Shown: one piece after another, positions 28,743 to 37,230 of the stretch
How positions within the stretch are numbered: position 1 is the first letter of the stretch
Layout: each line of letters opens with the position of its first letter
Assembly: GCA_023421135.1 (NCBI GenBank)
Contig: JAEZUG010000051.1
Location: 1-64,000 of the forward strand
DNA: 64,000 nt
Source of the DNA: Candidatus Cloacimonadota bacterium
GTDB taxonomy: Bacteria > Cloacimonadota > Cloacimonadia > Cloacimonadales > Cloacimonadaceae
Direction of reading: 5' to 3'
Position numbers and translations under genes: made by a program
The notes under the pieces: model-generated
Seen by the model: only the letters and a program-made list of their open reading frames with translations
Databases searched by the model: none
What the model was told of the DNA's origin: nothing

Positions 28743-30286
28743 CCAAATATGCTTTGATCAGCGTTTTCGACAAATCAGGCATCGAAGCTGTGGCTATCGA
28801 GCTGGAAAAGCTGGGCTATACCATCCTTTCCACCTCCTCCACGGCTCGGCATCTGAAGCAATTTTGCAAGAAAGTGGTGGAAGTCTCCGATCTCACTGGC
28901 TTCCCGGAGATACTGGGCGGACGGGTGAAGACTCTGCATCCGGTGATTCATGCCGGGATCCTGGCAGACAGGAGCAACCCAGAGCACACCAAGACCATGA
29001 AAGAGATGGAGATAGATCACATAGATATCGTGATCGTGAACCTCTATCCCTTTGCCAAGGTGCTCGCCGATCCAAGCTCCACCCGCGAGCAGGTGATCGA
29101 GAATATCGACATTGGCGGCCCTTCTCTTTTGCGGGCTGCAGCCAAGAACTATCGTCATGTGGCGGTGCTGACCCATCCTCACGACTATCAGCCCACTCTG
29201 GATTATCTTCACAAGGATGGAGAGATCCCGGAGACCTGGCGCCTGAATCTGGCCTTCAGAGCTTTTGCCAAGGTCTCGCACTATGATGCCGATGTGGCGG
29301 ATTTCTTTGAGGAAGCCTATGCTCAGGGAGAGATTGCACCGCGCATTCCTGCCTATATCGACCTTTCCTGCACTCTGCATTATGACCTGCGTTATGGTGA
29401 AAACCCCCACCAAAGAGCCGGGTTCTACACAGATAGAAGGCAGGGCTGGGACTTAATCCACGGCAAGGTGCTTTCCTACAATAACCTTCTGGATATCGAT
29501 GCAGCGCTCCGTGCCATCCGTCTTTACAAAGAACCCACCGTGATCATCTTCAAACACACCAATCCCTGCGGACTGGGTAGTGGCTATTCCCTGGCAGATG
29601 CCTATCGTAAAGCCTTCTCCACAGATACTATCTCACCTTATGGCGGGATCGTGGTGGTGAACCGTCCCCTGGATCTGGAATCTGCCGTTCTGATCAATAA
29701 GATCTTCACCGAGATCATCATCGCTCCTGCTTATGAGCCCGGCGTTTTGGAAAGTCTGGAGAAAAAGAAAGACCGCCGTCTGATCCGCTACGATGAAGAA
29801 TTCATCGCCAAACCTGCCAATCCCTACCAGCTAAAAGCTCTCACCTGGGGATATCTGGTGCAGGATTGGGATCTCTGCCCGGAAGGGATTGAAGATTGGA
29901 AAGTTGTGAGCAAGCGGCAACCCTCTCAGGAGGAGTTTGAAGCCATGATCTTTGGCTGGAAGTGTGTGTCTTACTTAAACTCCAATGCCATCGCTCTCAC
30001 TACCAAAGACAAAGCTATCGGCCTGGGCTTTGGCCAGACCAGCCGGGTGGATTCCACCACTATTGCTATAATGAAAGCCACAAAGTTTGGGCACGACCTC
30101 AGTTCTGCTGTCTGTGCCTCAGATGGCTTCTTTCCCTTCAGGGATTCGATCGATGAACTCTATCAACACGGCATCAAAGCAGTGATCCAACCCGGAGGTT
30201 CCAAGGGTGATGAAGAGGTCATCCGGGCCTGCAACGAACTGGATATTGCCATGGTCTTTACCGGAGTGCGTCATTTCAAACATTGA
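28739..30286 (+). CDS. purH: Bifunctional AICAR transformylase / IMP cyclohydrolase PurH
   Basis: 515 aa, full length. The N-terminal IMP cyclohydrolase (MGS-like) domain (~1-195) has ISVFDKSG, GGRVKTLHPVIHAGIL and NLYPF; the AICAR transformylase domain (~200-515) has RYGENPHQ, KHTNPCG, SPYGGIV, SNAIALTTKD and GGSKGDEEV. It catalyses the last two steps of de novo purine synthesis. ATGA overlap with the YihY gene links it to the ABC operon. A second purine gene, purE, lies at 45.2 kb. Confidence 0.97.
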   Translation: MTKYALISVFDKSGIEAVAIELEKLGYTILSTSSTARHLKQFCKKVVEVSDLTGFPEILGGRVKTLHPVIHAGILADRSNPEHTKTMKEMEIDHIDIVIVNLYPFAKVLADPSSTREQVIENIDIGGPSLLRAAAKNYRHVAVLTHPHDYQPTLDYLHKDGEIPETWRLNLAFRAFAKVSHYDADVADFFEEAYAQGEIAPRIPAYIDLSCTLHYDLRYGENPHQRAGFYTDRRQGWDLIHGKVLSYNNLLDIDAALRAIRLYKEPTVIIFKHTNPCGLGSGYSLADAYRKAFSTDTISPYGGIVVVNRPLDLESAVLINKIFTEIIIAPAYEPGVLESLEKKKDRRLIRYDEEFIAKPANPYQLKALTWGYLVQDWDLCPEGIEDWKVVSKRQPSQEEFEAMIFGWKCVSYLNSNAIALTTKDKAIGLGFGQTSRVDSTTIAIMKATKFGHDLSSAVCASDGFFPFRDSIDELYQHGIKAVIQPGGSKGDEEVIRACNELDIAMVFTGVRHFKH

Positions 30287-30337
30287 AAAGCAATTGACAG
30301 AAAAGGCAGCAGAAAAAAAGCTGTCTCAACTTGGGAC

Positions 30338-30428
30338 GGAGATGTGTCCGAGCTGGTTTAAGGAGCACGATTGGAAATCGTGTATACGTGAAAGCGTATC
30401 TAGGGTTCGAATCCCTACATCTCCGCCA
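30338..30428 (+). tRNA. tRNA-Ser (anticodon GGA)
   Basis: Acceptor GGAGATG/CATCTCC, anticodon arm CACGA-TTGGAAA-TCGTG with anticodon GGA, long variable arm (ATACG/CGTAT) typical of class II serine tRNA, T-arm TAGGG-TTCGAAT-CCCTA. The discriminator is G and CCA is encoded (30426-30428). A TTGACA lies at 30294-30299 but no good -10 follows, so the gene may be read with purH. Confidence 0.97.
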
Positions 30429-30544
30429 TTTTTGTATCTAAACAAATGCGCTTCCTTCCGTTTGCCAGACTATCCCTTCTGCACAGAAGGAAATGCTCAA
30501 TCCTCACTTATCAGAGGCGCATCAAGACTTTTTAGGAGTGTATC

Positions 30545-32272
30545 ATGAAAAAGAACACTGGATATCTTATTCTGGCTTTGGTCATATTCCTGGTCTTAGC
30601 CTTTGGGGCTTTCTGGCTGGGTTATTCTTCAGGAAAGAGCTTTATGAGCCCGGGGAAAGTCTCTGTAGCCAAAAATAGCTGGCTGCTGATCAATCCACGC
30701 GGCCCGATCAAAGAATACAACGAAGTGGATATGGGCTCTTTCTGGGGTGGCGGGCAAGCCTCAGTGGAAGATATGACCCGTAGAATCCGCTATGCCGCCA
30801 AAGACAAGAACATCAAAGGCATCTTGCTGGAACCCAGCTTCATGGCTGTGAGTTACAGCTCTGTGCGGGAACTCGTCCTGGCTCTGCAGGATTTCCGCTC
30901 CAGCGGCAAACCCGTCTATGCTTTCGGCTCCAACTGGGGTCAAAGAGACTACTTTCTGTCTCTGGCTGCGGATAGCATCTATATGGATCCTTCCGCCTCG
31001 GCTGGTTTGATGCTGGATGGAGTCTCTGCCAACATCACTTTTTACAAAGAACTTCTGGATAAGATTGGCGTGAAGATGCATGTGCTCCAATCCGGAGAGT
31101 TCAAAGGCGCCGGAGAGCCCTATTCTCAGACCTCCCTCTCCCCGGGCACCCGTGCCAATCTTGAACGAGCCCTCAGAGGCAGATACGACATGCTTCTGGA
31201 TGCTCTGGCCAAGAGCCGCAAGATCAGCCCCGAAGAAGCCAGACTGATCTTCGAAGAACGTGCCGATTTCTTTATCAGCGGTACTCAAGCACACGAGATG
31301 AAGCTGGTGGATGGCCTCTGCAGTGAAGACGAGCTTTTGGACAGGCTGAACATCAGGAAAGCCAATACTATCGAAATCGCCAAGTATTCGGACAAAGCTC
31401 CCATGAACCTGGGAAGCCAACGCATTGCCATCATCAACCTGAATGGAGAAATCTCTCCCGCCAACACCGGATATGGCAGCGAAGGCATCATCAGTGCCAC
31501 CAAGGTACAAAGAATTATCGAAGACATCGAAGAAGACAGCTCCGTCAAAGCCGTGGTGCTGAGGGTCAACAGCCCCGGTGGCAGCGCTCTGGAATCCGAG
31601 CTGATCCATCGCAAGCTGAGCCGCCTCCAAGCCCGCATCCCCATTGTAGTCTCCATGAATGGCGTGGCAGCCAGCGGTGGATACTATATCAGCTGTGCTT
31701 CAAACTACATTATTGCCGATGAGATGACCATCACAGGCTCCATTGGCGTGATCATGATGATCCCCGAAGCCTCGGGTTTGGGAAGAAAGATTGGCCTGCG
31801 CAGTGAAAGCTTTGGCTTTGGCAAGTTCGCCAGCTCGGTTGATCCCCTCAATCCCTACGATCCGGAATTCATCGAATCTCTGCGTAGAAACTCCACCGGA
31901 GTCTATACGGAATTTAAACAACGAGTTATGGATGCCCGCGGCATCAGCCCTGAAGAAATCCAGGCTGTGGCCGAAGGCCGCGTCTTCAGTGCTGCAGACG
32001 CCAAAGAAAACAAACTGATCGACGAGATCGGAGGCCTCCGGGAAGCCATCGCAAAGGCCGCTGAACTGGCCAAGCTCACCGACTACCAGGTGCAGAACTA
32101 TCCCGGCAAGAAAGGCTTTCACGAGCTTCTTATGGAGTTGAAGGACAACCCCATGTTTGCCGCTTCTTTACTCTCTAAACAGGAGCTCAGTCCCGAAGCC
32201 CTGGCCCAACGTCTCGTGGATACTCTAAAAGCCCGGCAGTGGCTCTATTATCTGCCTTACAATATGGAATAA
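30545..32272 (+). CDS. sppA: Signal peptide peptidase SppA, 67K (double-domain) type
   Basis: 575 aa. One N-terminal transmembrane anchor (~7-29) and two tandem S49 domains as in the E. coli-type enzyme. The catalytic Lys is K187 in the first domain (GEFKGAGEP) and the Ser is S377 in the second (NGVAASGGYY), spaced about as in E. coli SppA. The enzyme degrades cleaved signal peptides in the membrane. AGGAG lies eight bases before the ATG. It is followed after one base by rng. Confidence 0.95.
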   Translation: MKKNTGYLILALVIFLVLAFGAFWLGYSSGKSFMSPGKVSVAKNSWLLINPRGPIKEYNEVDMGSFWGGGQASVEDMTRRIRYAAKDKNIKGILLEPSFMAVSYSSVRELVLALQDFRSSGKPVYAFGSNWGQRDYFLSLAADSIYMDPSASAGLMLDGVSANITFYKELLDKIGVKMHVLQSGEFKGAGEPYSQTSLSPGTRANLERALRGRYDMLLDALAKSRKISPEEARLIFEERADFFISGTQAHEMKLVDGLCSEDELLDRLNIRKANTIEIAKYSDKAPMNLGSQRIAIINLNGEISPANTGYGSEGIISATKVQRIIEDIEEDSSVKAVVLRVNSPGGSALESELIHRKLSRLQARIPIVVSMNGVAASGGYYISCASNYIIADEMTITGSIGVIMMIPEASGLGRKIGLRSESFGFGKFASSVDPLNPYDPEFIESLRRNSTGVYTEFKQRVMDARGISPEEIQAVAEGRVFSAADAKENKLIDEIGGLREAIAKAAELAKLTDYQVQNYPGKKGFHELLMELKDNPMFAASLLSKQELSPEALAQRLVDTLKARQWLYYLPYNME

Positions 32273-32273
32273 C

Positions 32274-33791
32274 ATGAAAAAAGACAACTTAAACACAGAA
32301 ATAATAGTGAACGTCCACCCCCTGGAAAAGCGGGTAGCAGTTCTGGAAGAGAACCGTCTGGTCGAGCTCTTTGTGGAGCGTCCGGACAAACAGAATCCCG
32401 TCGGCAACATCTACAAAGGGATAGTTAAAGACGTCCTTCCCGGCATGGGTGCCGCTTTCATCGATATCGGGCTGGAACGCACCGCCTTCCTGCATTATTC
32501 AGACATCGTGCTGGATTTCCTGGATGTCTTTGAAGACAACAAACCCGCCAAGCGTCCCAATCCTGCCGATTCCTCCAAGATCGGTCAATTGCTCAAGAGC
32601 GGACAGGAGATCATCGTGCAGGTGCACAAAGGCCCCATCGGTTCCAAAGGTGCCCGCCTCACAGGCCAGATCTCCATCCCCGGTAAATACTTGGTGCTCT
32701 TCCCCAACAAAAGCAAGATTGCCATCTCCCGCAAGATATACAATCAGAACGAACGCAACCGCATCCGCAATATCCTTTCTGCCATCAAAGATCCTTCCTA
32801 TGGCCTGATCGTTCGCACCGAAGCTGAAGGCTGCGAGGAAGATGAGTTTAAAAACGAATACAACGCCCTGGCCAAGACCTGGCGCTTGATAGAGAAGCAG
32901 CTAAAATATGCCAAGGCACCGATCTGCGTCTTTGAAGAAAATGCCCTGGAAAACTATCTGATTCGCGACCTCTTTGGTGATCACGTTGACCGCCTGGTGG
33001 TGGATAACAAAGTCTTTGCCAAGAGCATCACAGGCCAATTGGAAGACATCTCTCCCGATCTGATCTCCAATATCGAGGTTTACAAGGAAGACTCTCCCAT
33101 ATTCGACGCCTGGGGCATAGAAAAGAAGATAGAGACCATCTTTCATTCCCGTGTTTATCTGCCTTCCGGCGGCAATATCAAGATCGAGCAGACCGAAGCT
33201 CTGGTCGCCATCGATATCAATACCGGCAGCTTCACGGGAAAATCGAACTATGACGAGACCGTGAAACGCACCAATGTCGAAGCTGCTGCCGAGGTTGCCC
33301 GCCAGATCCGCCTGCGTGATCTCTCCGGTGTGATCGTGATCGACTTCATCGATATGAGCAATGAATCCCACAAGTCTGAAGTTTTGGAAACCCTGAAGCG
33401 CGGCCTGCGCCGGGATAGAGCCAAAAACAAGGTCTATAGCTTCACAGATCTGGGCTTGGTGGAAGTAACCCGCAAACGCATGCGTTCCACCCTGATAGCC
33501 AATTTCTCGGAGCCCTGTCCTTTCTGTAACGGCAGCGGACGCATTATCTCCAAGGATGCCATTATCATGAGGATCTACCGCTGGCTCAGCCGGGCGGAAT
33601 ACTTCGTGATGGGCAAGAGTCTGAAGATAGCCGTTAACCCCGATCTCTTTGAGTACATCAAGAGTAATATGCAGCACTTTGTGGCTTTTAAAGACCAGAT
33701 CGAATTTATCCCCAACGCCGATATCAAGCACGATCTCTTCAAGATCTTCCTGCAACCGGGAAATTCGGATATCACCAGCCGGTATCTATAA
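32274..33791 (+). CDS. rng: Ribonuclease G (RNase E/G family)
   Basis: 505 aa, the short RNase G form without the RNase E scaffold. An S1 domain is at ~38-130 (GNIYKGIVKDVLPGMGAAFIDIG), the 5'-sensor/RNase H-like region follows, and the Mg-binding aspartates lie in VAIDINTGSFTG and IVIDFIDM. The zinc-link CPFCNGSG is near residue 413. It processes rRNA 5' ends and degrades mRNA. It starts 1 bp after sppA with little Shine-Dalgarno, implying coupling. The last codons run into a TAAGTGACAA heptamer array. Confidence 0.95.
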   Translation: MKKDNLNTEIIVNVHPLEKRVAVLEENRLVELFVERPDKQNPVGNIYKGIVKDVLPGMGAAFIDIGLERTAFLHYSDIVLDFLDVFEDNKPAKRPNPADSSKIGQLLKSGQEIIVQVHKGPIGSKGARLTGQISIPGKYLVLFPNKSKIAISRKIYNQNERNRIRNILSAIKDPSYGLIVRTEAEGCEEDEFKNEYNALAKTWRLIEKQLKYAKAPICVFEENALENYLIRDLFGDHVDRLVVDNKVFAKSITGQLEDISPDLISNIEVYKEDSPIFDAWGIEKKIETIFHSRVYLPSGGNIKIEQTEALVAIDINTGSFTGKSNYDETVKRTNVEAAAEVARQIRLRDLSGVIVIDFIDMSNESHKSEVLETLKRGLRRDRAKNKVYSFTDLGLVEVTRKRMRSTLIANFSEPCPFCNGSGRIISKDAIIMRIYRWLSRAEYFVMGKSLKIAVNPDLFEYIKSNMQHFVAFKDQIEFIPNADIKHDLFKIFLQPGNSDITSRYL

Positions 33792-33824
33792 GTGACAAGA
33801 GACGAGTAACCAGAGCTGCGCTCT

Positions 33825-33894
33825 GGTAGAGGCGGTCGCCGTACCGCCTTTTTGAGTGGTGAAGTGATGAAGTGGTGGAGTGTGCTGCGCTGCT
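33825..33894 (+). repeat. Cassette 2: AGGCGGT hairpin, T-run, 8-bp array
   Basis: The hairpin AGGCGGT-CGCCGT-ACCGCCT is followed by TTTTTG, four 8-bp units (GTGGTGAA, GTGATGAA, GTGGTGGA, GTGTGCTG) and GCGCTGCT. A near-identical copy lies on the minus strand at 45135-45210. Stem plus T-run make it look like a rho-independent terminator for rng, and the other copy is placed the same way after purE. Confidence 0.8.
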
Positions 33895-33902
33895 TCGCAT
33901 TT

Positions 33903-33932
33903 TGGTCTGCCAAACTCCGATTTGGCAGAAAC
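33903..33932 (+). repeat. Hairpin family A copy, perfect
   Basis: Perfect 9-bp arms TCTGCCAAA and TTTGGCAGA with loop CTCCGA, flanked by TGG and AAAC as in the copies at 54401 and 54483. Confidence 0.9.
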
Positions 33933-34102
33933 CCTCACGTAGAGACGTGACAGGCGATAGCAGTTGGGGTGGCAACCTCCTGGTTGCCACAAAGGCCGGA
34001 GGCCTTTCCTACAGGCAGCTCCGCTTTATACGATCTATTCGCTGTTCACTGCTCACAGTTCACTAATTCCGCACTCATAATTAACGCATCTCATACCCAT
34101 GT

Positions 34103-34161
34103 GACACGCATGATTTTACATGGGTGTCACATGGGTGTCACATGGGTGTCTCATGCGTGTC
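34103..34161 (+). repeat. Cassette 1 with 10-bp inverted termini and 11-bp tandem units
   Basis: GACACGCATG (34103-34112), ATTTTAC, then three 11-bp units ATGGGTGTCAC / ATGGGTGTCTC, ending in CATGCGTGTC (34152-34161), the exact reverse complement of the left end. Followed by GTCTCAGTTAGGAGTTAG. Very similar to 44823-44881. Confidence 0.85.
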
Positions 34162-34384
34162 GTCTCAGTTAGGAGTTAGAAAGGGGAAACAAAGAACGAG
34201 TGACAAGATCGTAGGTGAAGCTGGGACATCAGTCTTGAACTTGACCAAATATATCATGTAGATCTGCTTCATCTGCGTGCTAACAATCATAGAAAGAATC
34301 TGCGTTATCTGCGTGCTCTTCAAATAAATCTGCTTGTCCAGACGATCAAACAACTGCATTCATCCGTATAACCCCGGATTTAAC

Positions 34385-34413
34385 TTGACAAGCAGAATTA
34401 TCCCATTTATCTT
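34385..34413 (+). promoter_or_regulatory. Promoter of the acidic secreted protein gene
   Basis: TTGACA at 34385-34390, exactly 17 bp, TATCTT at 34408-34413, 66 bp before the ATG at 34480. Confidence 0.6.
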
Positions 34414-34479
34414 GTGAGTATCGTCTTGAAGCTATGCTCAAGGCAACTAATACAACAGAACATTCGAAAAGGAGCCAAA

Positions 34480-35352
34480 ATGAAGAATCTCGTTTTCACG
34501 ATTCTTATTCTCACAGTTGTTGGAGCGTGTGGCGCAAGTATTTTCGATTACTTCACCACAATTTACAATCAGGCCAGAGAGCACGTGGTTGACCTGGCAG
34601 ATGATGATTATGCCTTTGCACACACCGGAGCCGTCTTTGGTGGCTTGGTGGAAGAGGATGAAGTCCTCTCCATGAACTATGGCCTGGAGAGCGGCGTGAG
34701 CTACAACGTCTTCCTCTTTGGCGATGAAGATGCCAACGATCTGGACATCAAGATCTATGCCGAAGATGGCGATATGATCGAATCCGATACAGCCGTCAGC
34801 AGTTCCGCTCAGATCACCTTCACCGTTCCTGAGGACGGGAATTATAGAGTAGAAGCAATCAACTATTCTTCCGATGCCAGCGTTTTCATGCTGGGTGGCA
34901 TTATGGCCCAGGGAGATAGCCACAGCAATTCCGCAGAACTCTTTAACCAGGCCTTTAACCGCATGATTGCCAAAGGACAGGAGCTGGACGAAGAAGAAGA
35001 TATCTATTTCTTTTCAAATTCAATCTGCTTTGGCGGCGGAGTGGTTCCAGAAGGCGAGAATGGCTGCGTCTATGATCTCGAATTCCCAGACGATTCAGAT
35101 ATATGGGCTGCTGCTGTGGCCGCAGATAACTGCGACGATGTCGATGTCAAGATCACCCGTCAGGACCGCAGAGCTAATGTCGATACCGATTGGTATAGCG
35201 ATGATGCAGAATTGATCTGCTCCGAAGCTTCCACCGAGGCCGTTTCATTGGTTGAAGGCGAAGTTGAGGAAGATGAGAACTATGCCGTTAAATACCGTAA
35301 CTACTCTTCCGATGGCGATACCTTCGTGGTCTATTTCATAGTCCGGGATTAG
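34480..35352 (+). CDS. Exported acidic protein with two pre-peptidase C-terminal-like domains
   Basis: 290 aa from the ATG at 34480 (AAGGAG upstream). The signal sequence MKNLVFTILILTVVGACGAS has a possible lipobox (VGAC, C17). The mature protein is strongly acidic and consists of two repeats of a beta domain like the PPC (pre-peptidase C-terminal) fold: SYNVFLFGDEDANDLDIKIY...GNYRVEAINYSSDASVFM (about 85-150) and the paralogous DSDIWAAAVAADNCDDVDVK...ENYAVKYRNYSSDGDTFVVY (about 205-290). No catalytic domain is attached, which is unusual for PPC modules. It is monocistronic with its own promoter and a strong terminator, so it may be abundant. Function unknown. Confidence 0.65.
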   Translation: MKNLVFTILILTVVGACGASIFDYFTTIYNQAREHVVDLADDDYAFAHTGAVFGGLVEEDEVLSMNYGLESGVSYNVFLFGDEDANDLDIKIYAEDGDMIESDTAVSSSAQITFTVPEDGNYRVEAINYSSDASVFMLGGIMAQGDSHSNSAELFNQAFNRMIAKGQELDEEEDIYFFSNSICFGGGVVPEGENGCVYDLEFPDDSDIWAAAVAADNCDDVDVKITRQDRRANVDTDWYSDDAELICSEASTEAVSLVEGEVEEDENYAVKYRNYSSDGDTFVVYFIVRD

Positions 35353-35376
35353 TCCGGGAGTACTATTCTACCCATT

Positions 35377-35408
35377 GTGGCGCTTATCCAAGCGCCACTT
35401 TTTTTTTT
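35377..35408 (+). terminator. Rho-independent terminator of the acidic protein gene
   Basis: GTGGCGCTT/AAGCGCCAC 9-bp perfect stem with an ATCC loop, followed by ten T residues (35399-35408). Located 25 bp after the TAG of the upstream gene. Confidence 0.93.
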
Positions 35409-35502
35409 AGGTTTACGCCCCTGATCAATGATCACTCGGCGAAGCCGTCTCCCAGCTTCAAACTAACCGTCTAATCCCTATTCACTAATCCCTAGTCCCT
35501 AA

Positions 35503-35536
35503 AAGAAAGACCGGCTCCGAGGAGCCGGTCTTTCTT
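35503..35536 (-). terminator. Terminator of the zinc-ribbon gene
   Basis: A 16-bp perfect stem AAGAAAGACCGGCTCC/GGAGCCGGTCTTTCTT with a 2-base loop. On the minus strand the 3' arm ends in TTTCTTTTAG. It starts 18 bp after the stop of the minus-strand zinc-ribbon gene. Further down on the same strand is a 7-bp array with TAGGGAT units (about 35473-35502). Confidence 0.85.
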
Positions 35537-35553
35537 GGTAATATTATCAGTTC

Positions 35554-35733
35554 TTAGTAAGAACGACGTTGTTGACCACGATTGCGATTGAATTGAGCTT
35601 TTTTGGCTTTGCGGCATTCCGGGCAGCGTTGGGGCTCGTTTTGCAGACCTTTCTCAGCGTAGAATTCCTGTTCGCCTTCGGTGAACACGAACTCTTTGTT
35701 ACAGTCTTTGCAGATCAAGTTTTTGTCTGGCAT
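35554..35733 (-). CDS. Small zinc-ribbon protein
   Basis: 59 aa; I translated it directly because it is too short for routine ORF lists. It begins MPDKNLICKDCNKEFVF and ends in QQRRSY. Two CxxC knuckles, C8-x2-C11 and C37-x2-C40, form a probable zinc ribbon of the zf-trcl type (C-x2-C...QRCPECR), followed by a basic, Arg/Asn/Gln-rich tail suited to nucleic acid binding. AGGAGAT precedes the ATG at 35733 and a strong terminator follows. Similar small proteins are common in anaerobes and their role is not known; RNA or ribosome association is an inference from the basic tail. Confidence 0.85.
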   Translation of the reverse strand: MPDKNLICKDCNKEFVFTEGEQEFYAEKGLQNEPQRCPECRKAKKAQFNRNRGQQRRSY

Positions 35734-35994
35734 GGGTATCTCCTATGTTTTTTTGGGCGTACTGACATTCGGTTTGAGGGTTCCCAAAAAACACCGGAAA
35801 CAGGCTCAGGGAATGTTAATCGCTTTCCGTTAAGTATCCTTTTTTACCTCACTTATCTGTCAATAGATATTTTCGTATGACTTCGCAATTTGTGGCGGAT
35901 AACTGAGGACAGAATTCCACAAAGCCGGGCTCTCGCCTCAATCCACAGAGCGGGCACTAATGCCTTGAAGGCTTATCAGATAAGCCTTCCTCTC
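35734..35994. other. Intergenic region between two minus-strand genes
   Basis: No gene found. It should hold the zinc-ribbon promoter, which I could not place. A 10-bp-stem hairpin GAAGGCTTAT/ATAAGCCTTC with loop CAG lies at 35967-35989, 6 bp beyond the stop of the asparaginase gene; it lacks a T-run. Confidence 0.5.
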
Positions 35995-36999
35995 TTACTG
36001 CTGCAACCGGAAGACAGCTCTGGTCTCTCCCACTATCTTGTGTTCGTCGTTCAGAATTGCCGGGTGATGGAAGGCTTCCAGCTCCACATACTCTGCCTCG
36101 GAGAGGAGATCTAGCTCCCGCAGGACATGCATGGCCGCCACCGAGGCAGTTCCCGCAGAACCATCTTCTATCTTAAGAGCGATACCCAGCTTTTTATCCT
36201 TGATCCCGATGCAGTAAACTCCCTGCGCTCCGATCTTGCCGATCATTCTGCCCCCGGTAGCTTTCATCAGGGTAGAGCAATAGCCTCCTGTGCCGGATAC
36301 CATTTCCGGAGCTGCGTTCATGGCAGTAAAGACTGTATCAGCCGCTTCCCGCAGGGGAGTCTGGAGCAGAGCGGAATCCGCCAGACGGGCAAAGCCCAGC
36401 GCCATATTATAGATCGGCAGGGCAAAAACCGGCACACCACAACCATCCACCCCGATCCCGATCTGTTCCCGAGGGTAGAGACACACATCTGCCACCAGCC
36501 CCAGAATCTCCTGCTGCAGGGGATGAGACGGCTCCAGATAGCTATCCAGGGGATAGCCTTTGTGCTTGCAGGTGATCAGCATGCCGCTATGCTTGCCGGA
36601 GCAATCGCTCTTGATCCGCGCCGGGCCAATCCCTTGCAAAGCCTGAGCATAGGCGATCTCTTCCCGGATGGATTTGGCAGCCCCGCAACGCAAGTAAGTC
36701 TCATCCAGTCCAGCTTTGGCGAGGATGCTCCGCACCGCTGCCAGATGATAGTCTTCAGAATAGTGCGAACTGCAGATCACTGCCAGTTCAGCAAGTGTGA
36801 GCCCATATTGCTGATAGGCTCCGGAGAGCACCACATTCAGCGCTTGAATGGGCTTGGCAGAGGAACGGAAATAGGTGTATTTCTGCGCGTCACCTGCTTG
36901 TGCCACCACTTTCCCGGAGGAATCCACCACCACGGCATCTCCGCGATGCAAACTCTCCACAATCCCGCCTCTGTTCTTTTCCAGAAATATCTCAGACAT
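35995..36999 (-). CDS. L-asparaginase II (Rhizobium AnsA-type family)
   Basis: 334 aa from the ATG at 36999, preceded by AGAGGA. Family blocks: ESLHRGDAVVVDSSGKVVAQAGD, RSSAKPIQALNVV, CSSHYSEDYH, KSDCSGKHSGML, IGVDGCGVPVFALP and MVSGTGGYCSTLM. This is the asparaginase_II family (PF06089), structurally unlike the E. coli enzymes and related to the beta-lactamase-like fold. It would hydrolyse asparagine to aspartate and ammonia in the cytoplasm, fitting an amino-acid-fermenting lifestyle. A longer in-frame extension (to 37149) has no ribosome binding site. Confidence 0.85.
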   Translation of the reverse strand: MSEIFLEKNRGGIVESLHRGDAVVVDSSGKVVAQAGDAQKYTYFRSSAKPIQALNVVLSGAYQQYGLTLAELAVICSSHYSEDYHLAAVRSILAKAGLDETYLRCGAAKSIREEIAYAQALQGIGPARIKSDCSGKHSGMLITCKHKGYPLDSYLEPSHPLQQEILGLVADVCLYPREQIGIGVDGCGVPVFALPIYNMALGFARLADSALLQTPLREAADTVFTAMNAAPEMVSGTGGYCSTLMKATGGRMIGKIGAQGVYCIGIKDKKLGIALKIEDGSAGTASVAAMHVLRELDLLSEAEYVELEAFHHPAILNDEHKIVGETRAVFRLQQ

Positions 37000-37230
37000 C
37001 AGATCCTCTTCTTCATACAAACTTAGTTCTGCCTGGGCAGATATTCCTCTTTTACATGCAATTATGGAACAAATCTTGCCCATATCTATGGGCAGAACTC
37101 TATAGAGCCTGATATAATGGATAAGCAAAGCAGTCAAGCAGGATTCCATTTCAGAATAGAGCTAGAGAGAAGATCCCTGCCAGACCGCTCTGCAGCACAA
37201 ACAGATATATGCCACTATTTGGGGGTTACG

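Larger units (their letters stand above)
33792..34384. repeat. Large repeat mosaic downstream of rng
   Basis: From left to right: 7-bp units beginning in the rng stop (GTGACAA, GAGACGA, GTAACCA); an inverted pair CAGAGCTGCGCTCTG; cassette 2 (33825-33894); hairpin family A (33903-33932); cassette 1 (34103-34161); heptamers AGTTAGG, AGTTAGA (34167-34180); an AGCTGGGA word (34218); and ATCTGCGT repeats (34260-34330). I see no gene in this stretch. Confidence 0.85.

Noticed and set aside
33792..34384. Insertion sequence carrying the repeats
   Set aside because: No transposase frame; open frames here are short and repeat-derived.
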